NCBI GenBank assembly: GCA_019828595.1
Contig: JAHQRK010000011.1
Span: forward strand, 868,001-932,000
Origin: Aphanomyces cochlioides
Taxonomy: Eukaryota > Oomycota > Saprolegniomycetes > Saprolegniales > Verrucalvaceae
DNA: 64,000 nucleotides
Direction of reading: 5' to 3'
Part shown: positions 24,481-33,835 of the stretch, in pieces
Layout of the letters: the number at the start of each line of letters is the position of its first letter
How positions within the stretch are numbered: the first letter of the stretch is position 1
Translations under genes and position numbers: made by a program
Notes under the pieces: generated by a model
Seen by the model: the letters and a program-made list of their open reading frames with translations, nothing else
Told to the model about the DNA's origin: nothing
Database searches by the model: none

Positions 24481-25153
24481 ATGGTGGACCCTCGCTTTGT
24501 GTTCCATGGCGCTTATGTTGGGTTTTGCGTAGATGACCGTCGTTGTTCCGCTTGTCGAGCTAATCTCCAACCGCCACCTTCCGCGGCGACGAATGCAGCC
24601 ACAGACCAAACAAACGACTTGACGAGCTTTATGAATCGACTTTTGCAAGTATGGGGCATTGATCCCGAGAATCCAACGTCCCAACCTGCAGCAGATGATG
24701 CGGGTATGTCCCTATGAGGGACATGACCCTCAGGTCGAAGCTCACTCGGGTCTTTTCTAGTCGCTCGGTTGAATATGTTTACTGCAGGTCAGGCAACCAC
24801 GACAGAGGTTGCGATGGTTGTGCGTGGCATCAAAGGAGAAGTATGCCAGACCACAAGTCCATACATTGCTACGCTCTCCTTAGGTGATTCTCATTCCAGC
24901 GGACTTTAACCCATGTGAGTCAATCGAGACCTGCCAACTCGCCTTGGCAGAACCTCTCCATGGCAATGCGCCTCTAGCAGCCTCTGTCAAGGACAAGGTG
25001 ATGATAACAGCTCTAATGTCTGTCGGCTAATGGAGGGCACTAGATTGTAGTGTTTGAACGAGGGGTGTGCACATTTGCCAGCAAAATCCAGCGAGCTCAG
25101 GATGCAGGCGCAAGAGCTGTCATCATCATCCAAACATGTGACGTTTGGCCGTA
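24481..25153 (+). pseudogene. PA-domain RING-H2 E3 ligase, 5' half (split by PLV)
   Basis: Exons 24481-24703, 24761-24840, 24884-24997 and 25044 onward, separated by short GT-AG introns. They encode a Cys-containing N-terminus, a linker, and a protease-associated domain: VILIPADFNPCES, then KIVVFERGVCTFASKIQRAQ and GARAVIIIQTCDVWP, the classic PA strand-helix pattern. The frame stops making sense exactly at 25153, where the PLV terminus begins. It continues, in the same codon, at 47776 with the last PA strands and the RING-H2 finger. The known architecture is PA-(TM)-RING (RNF13/GRAIL type), a ubiquitin ligase of the endomembrane system; no clear transmembrane helix is visible here. The insertion separates the substrate-facing PA part from the RING by 22.6 kb, so the gene is inactivated. 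The start Met is the first in frame; an earlier exon is possible. Confidence 0.85.
25148..25153. other. Target-site duplication GCCGTA (left)
   Basis: GCCGTA lies immediately left of the PLV terminus. The same hexamer lies immediately right of the other terminus (47770-47775), and its reverse complement borders the internal terminus copy (29558-29563). A 6-bp duplication is the Polinton/Maverick hallmark. Confidence 0.9.
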
Positions 25154-25371
25154 AGTAATAGCTACTAAAGGTATTTCGTAACCCAACCCCACAAAAACTA
25201 CAACGACAAGCAGCAACAATTATCCATCATGGTAATCAGATCATTTCACACCATCAAAAAGCATCTCCATAAGACATATGGACGCAATGCGGATCAGCAA
25301 GTACTTCTCAAGGGACAAAGTGCAACAAAAACCCAAAATACACACACCAAACGATCCAAAGTCAAAATACT
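25154..25371 (+). repeat. PLV left terminal repeat
   Basis: Starts with 5'-AG as Polinton TIRs do (AGTAATAGCTACTAAAGG). Matches the copy at 29564-29766 over about 0.2 kb at roughly 90% identity, with one indel of about 12-16 nt near 25255. It matches the 82-bp right end in inverted orientation. Confidence 0.88.
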
Positions 25372-25467
25372 CACCCCTCAGAGTATTTTGCATATCTCAA
25401 TTTAGTTATTAATTTAGTCTTGAATTATAAATCTTATAGTATAACAAGATTGGAAAATCAATAGCAA
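25372..25467. other. AT-rich leader after left TIR
   Basis: Non-coding; likely carries the promoter of the first small viral ORF. No specific motif is assigned. Confidence 0.4.
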
Positions 25468-25632
25468 ATGGCTCCACCAAAAAAATCACCAGAAGACAAA
25501 AAGCCAAGAGTTGAGGTAAATCATGACTACTATTACAATAATCAAAGGCATATCTTGAATAAAATCAATGCCCGGAATCGTTACAAAAAAGAAGTCAACC
25601 TATTCATGCATATTTGTGTTTCAGATATTTAA
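25468..25632 (+). CDS. Small PLV ORF, 54 aa
   Basis: An AT-rich frame right after the left TIR, starting MAPPKKSPEDKKPRVEV and rich in Lys, Asn and Tyr. Start context is AAATGG. No family recognised; the basic N-terminus could bind DNA. Codon use matches the viral genes, not the host. Confidence 0.45.
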   Translation: MAPPKKSPEDKKPRVEVNHDYYYNNQRHILNKINARNRYKKEVNLFMHICVSDI

Positions 25633-25766
25633 TAATTAACTACCGCAAGGTTAAAACAATGTCAGATTTCTATAAGATATCATTTTTTAAATCCACTAAT
25701 ATACATCTTCAAGAAAAACAATTTAATCTTGAAGTAATTTATATATACATATAGATCTGAAAAATA

Positions 25767-28541
25767 ATGTCTACCAAAACCAATAATGCTATCGAAGCAA
25801 CTAGAGCCAAATCAGTCATCTACTAACAAGCTAAAGCGCTAGGTCTTCCTGTATCGTGGAATATGAAAGCATCGCAAATTAAAGAAATTCTTAACCGCCC
25901 AAAATGTCAAGATGCTGCTCAAGTCAAAATTGCCTCGATTTATAAAATGTCTAAAGCTAAATCGCAACTAAATGACTTGAAAGCTCTAAAGAAAATTAAC
26001 AAATATCAAACAATAACCATCTTGCTTGATCAATTCAAACGTATTCGTCACAACATACACGCTCCAGCAGAAAAGAACCTTTTGGTTCATTTTCTTGATG
26101 ACGATGGCTCCACTCTTTGAACATATCATTTAAATTCCCATCAAGTAAGCATTGATGAGCTTTATGTCACAGCTCAAAATGAATTTACATCGGATGCAGA
26201 CGTTGATCTTCACATTTTACCTACGACAATGGTAACTTTAGAGTGGATTGAAGATCCCAAGCAATCCAGATCTTCGCGAAAAAACTTTTTTCGTTACATG
26301 ACGAAAGCTGACTACATGCTTGATCAATTTCAAGTGTATCCTCAATCACCAAACGGACTTCCTAAAGCATTTGAGATTCCATGCTTTTTGTATGCTCTTG
26401 AACAAGCCGGGGTCTCTAAAGTTGTTGTAAACAAGATTAAGCAAATCATGTTCCATTCAGGTATTACAACTAATTTGTTCAAAAAGATTGCGGAGAAGTT
26501 CAAATTGTGTTTAACTGTCAAGACGTATAAGAATAATGACGGAGTTAAAAGTTACAATATCAATAACTACGGTCCATATAGCAAGAACGTAAAAAAATTA
26601 GGTGTGACTCCAAAACATGGTTTTGCTATTAAGCAAACTAACATTACCTTGACTTCTCTTAACAATCCAGAACTTGTAAAACAAGAAGGATCAACTGAGT
26701 TCGTTCTTCATAATGGAAGAGTATCTTACAATTCCAAGCGAATCAAGTTTCTCGATAGTTTTGAAGTAATATCTCATCTACATCACAATAGAGATAAGTT
26801 ACTTATTCCTATTACACAAAGCAATGTTTCTAAACTACTCAACAATGAGTATCAAAAAGTTGATTCACTTTGCGAAGAAGACTTTGGTTATGATACTTTC
26901 AGAGAAATTGGCCGTGTCGACGGTAAAATGAAATTTGGTCAATCTCCGTTCAATCAAGTTATGAACAAATATAAAAAGCAATATGAAGAAATCATCAACT
27001 TCAACGTTATATATTTCGACTTTGAAACCCTTGTAACCAAAGAAGGCGAACACGTTGCCTACTGTATCTCTTATAAAATCCTAAAATACAAATTCAGAAA
27101 GTTGCATTCAACTGGAGATACACAATGTTTCTATGGATTTGATTGTGCAGAACGTTTCCTCGAAGCAATTCCAGAGAAGAGTCATAATTTGCTTTGGGCA
27201 CATAATGCTGGCTTTGATTTACGTTTTCTAATGAAACATGTAACTAGCTTTTCTCAAAAGTGCAACATTGTTGAATGTGGAACTCGTCTAAAACAAGCTC
27301 ATTGTTTTTATAAGAGTTCTGAGATTGTTATCAAGTGCACAATGAGTTTTATCAATAACAAACTAGCTAAATTACCGTCAATGTTCAAAGACGCGAGCGA
27401 AGGCCTTCACCTTGAAAAAGAATCATTTCCTCATGACTTGATCAATGAAAATAATTATAAATCTATGTGGAAACTTAGTGATATTGACTCTTTTGAAGAC
27501 AAAGATGCCATGATTGCTAATGCTACAAAGATTAATGCTATCAAAGATGACTTTATTGATATTCAGAAGTACGCTATTCATTACTGCAATCGTGACGTTG
27601 TTGTATTACATAAATGCTTTGAAGCTTTCCGAATGATGTTTATCAATTGCTTTAATATTGATGTATATCGCTTCATGTCTATGCCATCTATTGCTTATGC
27701 TATCCAACATAATCAAGGTTGCTTTGATGGATGTTTTGAACAAAATGGAACCGTACTTGGTTTCATCCGCCAAGCTATTGTTGGAGGACGTGTTATCACT
27801 AAAAATAACAAAAAACATCACGTGAAACATCAATTGGGAGATTTTGATGCAGTATCGCTTTATGCATCTGGCCAGTCGATATTACCTGGCTATGTAAAAG
27901 GTAAAGCAAAATTCTTTAAAGGAACTCTTCCAGAGAACGCTGATTATTACATTGCACGTGTTCGATTTGATTCAATCGGCAAACATCGCAACTTTCCTCT
28001 TTTGAGCATTCAACAAGATGGAACGCGTAATTTTACAAATAATATTGTTGGTGAAACGATGGTCATAGGAAAGCAGGCACTGGAAGATATTGCAGAATTT
28101 CAAGATGTTAAATACACAATAATTGAAGGATGTTATTGGGACGAAGGTTTTAACTCTCGAATCGTAGATATAGTTAAAGAATTGTTTGAAGAGCGCCTCA
28201 AATTGAAGAAGGAAGGCAATCCTCTGCAAGAAGGCATCAAGTTACTACTCAATAGCGCTTATGGAAAATTGATTCAAAAGCCAATCGTAAAAGAAAAGTT
28301 GCTCGTGAAAGGAGCTGACAAAATCAAAGAGCATACACAAAAGAAGATTCACAAGATGATTTCGAGAACTCCAATCACTGATGATTTGGCTTTATTTGAA
28401 GAGCACAAGTATCTTTATGAACATTACTCGCCAGCACATCTTTGAGTTCAGATTCTTGATTCCTCCAAACACATTATGAATGAAGTTATGTGTCTTGCTG
28501 AAGACATTGAAGCAAATATTTGGTATCATGACACTGACTCT
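25767..28541 (+). pseudogene. polB: PLV protein-primed DNA polymerase B, N-terminal part
   Basis: One long frame broken by in-frame TAA (25824), TGA (26118) and TGA (28443); the same frame continues through all three. Motifs in order: Exo I in NVIYFDFETL, Exo II in WAHNAGFDLRFL, Exo III in YCNRDVVVL, Pol A in GDFDAVSLYAS, Pol B in LLLNSAYGKL, and Pol C in YHDTDS at about 28523-28540. These are the 3'-5' exonuclease and palm residues of family B polymerases of the protein-primed (Polinton, adenovirus) branch. The long N-terminal extension is typical of Polintons/PLVs. Immediately after the DTDS aspartates the sequence changes to the inverted host p24 gene (from 28542). The missing thumb-side C-terminus is on the minus strand at 44397-41627. 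As it stands the gene cannot make a complete enzyme. Confidence 0.92.
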
Positions 28542-29085
28542 GATTTCGCAAACGTTAAACGAGAAAGGCGCGATTGCGTTTACAACGACGAAATCTGGTG
28601 AACATTGGGCTTGTATTAGCATCGATACGAACAAGTATGTCGTGCCTGACACGACTAAAATGGTATGTCTCAAACCATGGACGCAGTTTTTCACATATGG
28701 GACAGAAATTTAAGCTCAAACTGCGCTTTGGAGCAAGCAACGAAGAATATGCCAACTTGGCAAAGAAGGAACAAATGAACGAACTTGAGTTAGAAGTTAT
28801 GAAGCTCCGCGATCGTGTCAAAGCGATTCAAAAACAACAAGACTATGCTCAAGTACCTCTACCATGTACTCAGGGGCACTCATATTGTCGTAGGAAAAGG
28901 GCGACAAGTTCCGATCGTCGAGCGAAAACAACTCGCGTGCCATGTGGGTCTCTGTCATCCAGGTTTGAATCCATTTTTGCTCTATGATATCTGATGGATT
29001 GATGTAGATTGTTGTGTTGCTCGTCGCAGGCATTTGGCAAGTGCATCATTTGCAAACGTACTTTCAAAAGAAGAAGTTAGTCTAA
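28542..29085 (+). pseudogene. Inverted partial copy of the p24 (TMED) gene
   Basis: Matches the 3' five-sixths of the intact p24 gene at 48785-48239 in inverted orientation, introns included. It starts inside the GOLD domain ([20 protein letters not shown]) fused to the polymerase break, then the coiled coil ([19 protein letters not shown]) and the final membrane helix with a KKLV end. It lacks the signal-peptide exon and the exon-2 part of the GOLD domain. One codon (3 nt) is missing relative to the intact gene. A broken host copy, not a viral gene. Confidence 0.9.
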
Positions 29086-29111
29086 GAGAAGTTGAACGAT
29101 GGCTTGCATCA

Positions 29112-29557
29112 TTATGACATCCACTCGCTCCAGAGAAAGTCGCCATTCAGTTGTGCACTTGTTGCTTGGGGATTCTTGGCAGGAATCTCCACACGACAGA
29201 TGGGACAGCTATTGCGAATTTTGAGCCATTGCTTGATGCACTCCGTGTGAAAGACATGCTATGACATCCACCAGTCAGTTAGAGCTCATGGGATGCAGCC
29301 ATATACCTGGCAAGGCATTCGAACGACTTCAGCGCCAACTTCGACATCAACTTGGCAAATAACGCACTCGCGGGCATTCTTGCGCACATCAATGTTTGCT
29401 TCGGCATCCGAATGGTCTTGAATGTATCTCAATAGCCTGAAAAGCAACATGAAGACGTTGTTCGGCCACAGAAATGTACCCATGGCCCTGAGATTTCGAG
29501 ATCATCAAGGCTGGAATACTCAGTCCAACGCCTTCGCCCTTGGAGTCTGTCATCATG
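29112..29557 (-). pseudogene. Inverted copy of the RING-H2 exons of the PA-RING gene
   Basis: Duplicate of 47776-48242. It contains the end of the PA domain (GVGLSIPALMISKSQGHG), the RING-H2 first half (CVICQVDVEVGAEVVRMPC), the same intron, then [12 protein letters not shown] and [12 protein letters not shown]. Near its 3' end it has a 9-nt insertion relative to the intact copy, which brings a TAA directly after SEWMS, so the last residues differ and the overlap with the p24 stop is lost. It abuts the reverse-complement target duplication TACGGC and a PLV terminus. Confidence 0.88.
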
Positions 29558-29563
29558 TACGGC
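29558..29563. other. Target-site duplication copy (TACGGC = reverse of GCCGTA)
   Basis: Borders the internal PLV terminus at 29564. It identifies this end as the former right end of the element, now inverted. Confidence 0.85.
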
Positions 29564-29766
29564 AGTAATAGCTACTAAAGGTATTTCGTAACCCAACCCC
29601 AAAAAAACTACAACGACAAGCAGCATCAGTTATTCATCATGGTAATCAGATCATTTCACACCATCCATAAGACATATGGGCGCAATGCGGACCAGCAAGT
29701 ACTTCGCAAGGGACAAAGAGCAATAAAACCCAAATTACACACGCCAAACGATCAAAAGTCAAAATG
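29564..29766 (+). repeat. PLV terminal repeat, full length, internal (former right TIR)
   Basis: Same start as the left TIR and about 90% identical to it over about 0.2 kb. Its first 82 bp are identical to the right end at 47769-47688. In the un-inverted order this is the right TIR of the virus. A weaker partial echo (ACTTCTCAAGGGACAAA) occurs at about 29.83 kb. Confidence 0.85.
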
Positions 29767-29883
29767 TATTAGAGTTATGCATCTGAATCGTAATTAGAAT
29801 CTGAGTCGTCAGAAGCATCTGAAAGCAACAATTACTTCTCAAGGGACAAAACACAAAATACACATTGCGGCGGCAGCGGGTGG

Positions 29884-30840
29884 TTATTGAAGTGCAACCG
29901 TAAGTGGAGCATAAAGATCAATATCCAATTGAGGTGGAAAGTTGGGTGGCAAAGGACTGGTTGCAGGTAGCTGCAGAACTAGACGCGAATCCAATTGTAT
30001 GACAGTGTTGGGCGGGGCAATCGGAAGAGGGATCATTTCCGGCAATTGGACGCCATGATGAACAAAGTGCATCACTTTGTAGGACGGATTGTGAGGGTCC
30101 AATTTAATACAGATGATGTAAACCACAGTGTCTAACATTGCCCACTGGTTGGCCTTCCAATCAAGATTGGCCCAACTCTGGGACCACGCCACTTCCCATT
30201 TCACAGTGTGGAAGTTGCCCCAATCGTCGAGACCAGGAGGCAACTGAACGTTGTTTGGAGGCTGTGCAAGGACTCGACGGGGTATAAGACACAAATCTGG
30301 CTCGAGGCGACGGATATTGGTTTGATACGCATCTAAGGAAATCTCTACAAAGTCATCTTGAGTGTGGGTAGCATTATTGATAGCGCCCCAGAATGTCCCC
30401 ACATATGTTGCATGTTATCGAGACGGCAATTCAACAATGAAAATCTTCCCATCGATCCATTCTATGTTTTTCGACTTGAGTTGCTGGTCTTCGCTCGTAA
30501 CAAAGGCTTCCCAATCACTTAGGGAAGCATCTCCCAAGTACACCATTCCCTTTTCGAGCTCTTTCTCCACGAGCTTCCAGTCGAGAGATTTGATCTTCTG
30601 ATTGATCGAATGGATTGCCATCAACTCACCTTGATTTGGTTCTGGAATGGCCGCAGTGGGTGCTGGAACGATCATTGTGTTCCAAGATTGCTTTTCTTCA
30701 ATTCGAGGTTGCTTCGAATCAGTTGGTGTCGCGCTGTTGTTGTTTCGACTTCTCTTGGGGTTGCCTTCTTCGACTGTTGCACTGCTACGTTTGAGACCCT
30801 GTGCAGAGGGAACGCTGTCGTCGCCACGGACTGCGTCCAT
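29884..30840 (-). pseudogene. PLV cargo or captured host gene; nuclear-type unknown protein
   Basis: A single frame from 30840 to 29884 interrupted by one in-frame TAA at 30417-30415. N-terminal part: Ser/Thr/Asn-rich with NLS-like KRSS and GNPKRSRNNN. C-terminal part: FIVELPS, TYVGTFWGAINNATH, RRLEPDLCLIPRRVL and a Pro-rich end. The ELPS/RRLEPD pattern is faintly reminiscent of Uma2-like PD-(D/E)XK nucleases, but I cannot place the catalytic residues, so no function is assigned. Base composition is visibly richer in GC than the rest of the virus. Placed next to the TIR, it looks like a passenger gene taken from a cellular genome. Confidence 0.5.
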
Positions 30841-30899
30841 TCTGTGTCGGAAGTGCTAAAGCGAAAGTGAAGCCGCTGCTTCAATCTGGCACACTTTCA

Positions 30900-31262
30900 C
30901 CGGATAATAAATAATAGTATACGGATGTTCAATCTATTCAAAAAGAATGAATGCTGCTGTGATTGCCGCGTCGGATCACCGAATTTGACGCAAGTAGTCT
31001 TAACGTCGTTTAAAAAGAACAAGAATATTGATGTCAGTCTTGAATGAAAAATAGAACATATCAAAATGGCGGTAATCTAATTTTACTCCAATCGTTATGA
31101 ATTAATTTATAGAGAACTTGATAAACTCAATTCACTTGAATTATTATAGGAAAATGCAGCATTTTGGCAAACAAAACCCAAACTCACGAGAATATGAAAT
31201 TATACAGTTTATATATTTAATTAATTATAAAAATACCTATCCCCTATAGAATATATTAAAAA
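30900..31262. other. Non-coding AT-rich gap
   Basis: No gene seen. The segment just before 31263 (CCCCTATAGAATATATTAAA) may hold the promoter of the next ORF. Confidence 0.4.
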
Positions 31263-31571
31263 ATGGAATTAAATTTCGGAAAATACAAAACTAAGTCTAT
31301 TCAAGAAGTTCTTGAAATTGACCAAAATTACTGTAAATGGTTATTAAATCAGGATATGTTATTATCAAATAAACCTGAAATTAAATCATATTTAACTGAA
31401 AAATTAAAGGATGCTGATTTATCGTATAAAATGCGATGGGGTAAGCATAATGGGTTAAATTTGAATAAAATCAAAGAAATCGATCCAAATTATATTAAAT
31501 GGCTAAGAAGTAATGAATATGTGAAAGACAATTGCCCAAAATTATTATCTGAGCTTGAAGCGTTAAAATAA
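31263..31571 (+). CDS. ExoX C-terminal-like (DUF3820-type) tandem repeat protein
   Basis: 102 aa, made of two copies of the same short module: LNFGKYKTKSIQEVLEIDQN followed by YCKWLLNQ, then MRWGKHNGLNLNKIKEIDPN followed by YIKWL. The (F/W)GK(Y/H) ... DPxYxKWL pattern is that found at the C-terminus of exodeoxyribonuclease X-like proteins and in many small viral proteins, probably a nucleic-acid or protein docking module. No nuclease domain is present. The frame is intact and ends two bases before the convergent protease gene. Confidence 0.7.
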   Translation: MELNFGKYKTKSIQEVLEIDQNYCKWLLNQDMLLSNKPEIKSYLTEKLKDADLSYKMRWGKHNGLNLNKIKEIDPNYIKWLRSNEYVKDNCPKLLSELEALK

Positions 31572-31572
31572 A

Positions 31573-31989
31573 TTATTCGAAATCACGATTGCTTAAATCG
31601 TGAAAATGGTCAAATATATCCATTCTATTATTCTGTTGTGCGTATAAAAATAATATACAATAAATTCCGCAATATTCTCTATACGTTGATTGATATTGTT
31701 TTTGGTTATATTTTTTTATTCCCAATATTAATGGAGCTGGTTCACCCATACTATCGAAAAATTCGTCGTGATAAACACACACCCAATGGCCGACATTACT
31801 AGCATCTGATCTTAATAAAATTAAGTAATTTGTATTTTTTGGTAATGGCTTTTCTATTTCATCCAAATCAAATATTCCATCTAATTTAATATCCAATAAA
31901 TTAGCTAATTGAATTAGCTGATGATCACTCGTAATTCCTTTTATCAGCTCCATTAAATAATTTAAAAATAGTCTAATCTGTGGCTGCAT
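31573..31989 (-). CDS. Adenain/Ulp1-like cysteine protease (virion maturation)
   Basis: Read from the Met at 31989 (MQPQIRLFLNYLMEL); a longer frame reaches 32067 but would overlap the capsid gene. Catalytic pattern of the C48/C5 families: His in VGHWVCVYH, acidic residue in FFDSMG, and QSTYREYCGIYCILFL with the nucleophile in the CGxYC turn. Polintons and adenoviruses use such a protease to process virion proteins, often at GG motifs; the candidate virion proteins at 38.4-40.0 kb contain several GG/GXG sites. Divergently paired with the major capsid gene (starts 17 nt apart). Intact. Confidence 0.82.
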   Translation of the reverse strand: MQPQIRLFLNYLMELIKGITSDHQLIQLANLLDIKLDGIFDLDEIEKPLPKNTNYLILLRSDASNVGHWVCVYHDEFFDSMGEPAPLILGIKKYNQKQYQSTYREYCGIYCILFLYAQQNNRMDIFDHFHDLSNRDFE

Positions 31990-32006
31990 ACAATTAATAA
32001 AATATA

Positions 32007-33765
32007 ATGAGTGAGTATCAATTAGCCGATCAATTTTTATATGACAGCTCTTTAAAGAGCGAACCATCTACTTCCGTTTCTAAAGGAAAACGAATGGTAC
32101 AAGTTCCAGATGTAAACCAAGGCAGTTATCAGTCTGGTATTATTTCCATTGATGCCGCAACGAGTCTTCAAGGGGCTAAAGGATTTGCTTCTTTAAAAGA
32201 TGCTTATATTACCTACCGTATATCGTCTCAATGAAAAATACTGGTGCTGGTACATTTGGTGCTATTAACCGTTATTGCACAGCTTTAAAAGCCGGAGTAT
32301 GGAATATCATTGACTCTATGACCGTAGAGCTCAATAGTCAAACTATCATTACTGAATCGGATTTCAAACTTTATTGGAATAATCTTCGTGCAATGACTGA
32401 ATGGAGTACTTCTGACCTCAATAAACATGGTTCTGATGTTTTTATGAGCGCAGATGATTGGACTTCTATGTCGTTTTCTGGGGCTTCTTTATCAGGCGAT
32501 GGATTCACGAACAATTTCACAAATTGCACTGCAACCTTGGGAACAGTTCCAACTGAGGCATCGTTGAAAGAAAATAATGGATTCATATCTCGTATTTATG
32601 GCAATCCGCAACTTACAGCAAACATTGACGCATTAGGAAATGTTACTGGAGGAGTCAATGCGTATAATTGGGTTACCCAACGATCTGCGGTAGCATCAAC
32701 CATTGCGGCTCAAAATGGTAAAGGAGCTGTTGTCCTAAATACTACCCCAGTGGCTGGCTCTGTTCTTGGTGTATGGCATCATGTGTTAAAAATTTGTCTC
32801 GTTGATCTTTATCCAATTTTCAAAGAATTAGACCTAATTGGAAATCCTCAACTTAAACTACGTCTTAAGGTCAATGTTGGTTACTGTGATATTGCAGTTG
32901 TTGCTGGTGCTGCTGGTAGTCTAACTTTAACCTCTACAACTATGACAAGTGGTAATACCGTACCAATTATGTTGGCCTCTGCTGCTGCAGGAAATGCTCT
33001 TGAAAATTTTAATACTGGAGCAACTACGGTTCGTTTAGCATTTGGTCCACTTCAGAACAATATCACCACGTTAGCTCAAGCTGGTCAGTTCCTTCCATTC
33101 TCGACGGCCCGATTAAATATTCCATATTATGATATTGCTAATCCATTACCGATTGTCAGCCATCCTGTGAAGAGTGTGAAATATCTTGATTGTTATGCTC
33201 AATATTTCCGAGGAAAAGCTGGCACTGGCGCTTTGCCTTCTGCCCAACAAAATATTACATTCAATCTTCAATTATCTGGATCTTGGAAAAATATCAAATA
33301 TGTTTGCTTACTCCCATTCAGTGAAACATCAAGTGGACACTTCGCGAATGCGTCGGCTAATGGCGTTGAACAATTCCAAAGCCCATTTGATAGCGCGCCA
33401 TGGACTTGTCAAGCAGGTAGCTCAATTCGTAGCTTTCAAGTTCAAGTTGGAAATGATAACGTATTTAGCAAAACATTGGATTACGATTTTGAAGCTTGGA
33501 ATGACGAATTTAAGAAACTTGGAGCGATCAATGGTGGCCTTACCCACGAAATTTCAATGGTTTGATTGATTTTCAAAAGTGGCAAACGGTACAACGTATT
33601 ATGGTTGCCGATTGCTCTCGTATTACAAATCAAGACGTTCCTCAATCTGTTATCGTAAGCGGTGTCAATGCTTGCTGTCAAGGTATGAATGCTTTAGTAT
33701 TTGTTGTATATGAACGAGAGCTTTCGATTGATCGCTTAACTGGTGAAATTCATCATTGGACGTAA
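32007..33765 (+). pseudogene. mcp: Major capsid protein (double jelly-roll), two frameshifts
   Basis: About 580 residues in three frames. Segment 1 (32007-32234) opens MSEYQLADQFLYDS; segment 2 (32231-33565) holds most of both jelly rolls (WNIIDSMTVELNSQTII, KICLVDLYPIFKELDLIGN, FLPFSTARLNIPYYDIANPL, YFRGKAGTGALPS); segment 3 (33562-33765) holds the C-terminal strands (NALVFVVYERELSIDRLTGE). The layout fits PLV major capsid proteins, the hexon of an icosahedral virion. Each break is repaired by adding one base, at CAATGA (about 32231) and at ATGGTTTGA (about 33563). The first break produces an ATGA stop-start overlap that mimics translational coupling. Either early pseudogenisation or single-base assembly errors. 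Confidence 0.85.
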
Positions 33766-33835
33766 AAAAAGAAATACCAAGCGACCTTGGAATTGCTGTC
33801 TTCATTTCTTTATGTTTAATCCTCATCCCTAGGTG

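Noticed and set aside
25767..28445. TGA in the viral polymerase as a reassigned codon
   Set aside because: A TAA also interrupts the frame, and TGA serves as terminator for the viral ATPase. Mutation is simpler.
28480..28713. Independent small gene after the polymerase
   Set aside because: It is the chimaera of the polymerase end and the inverted p24 copy, not a gene.
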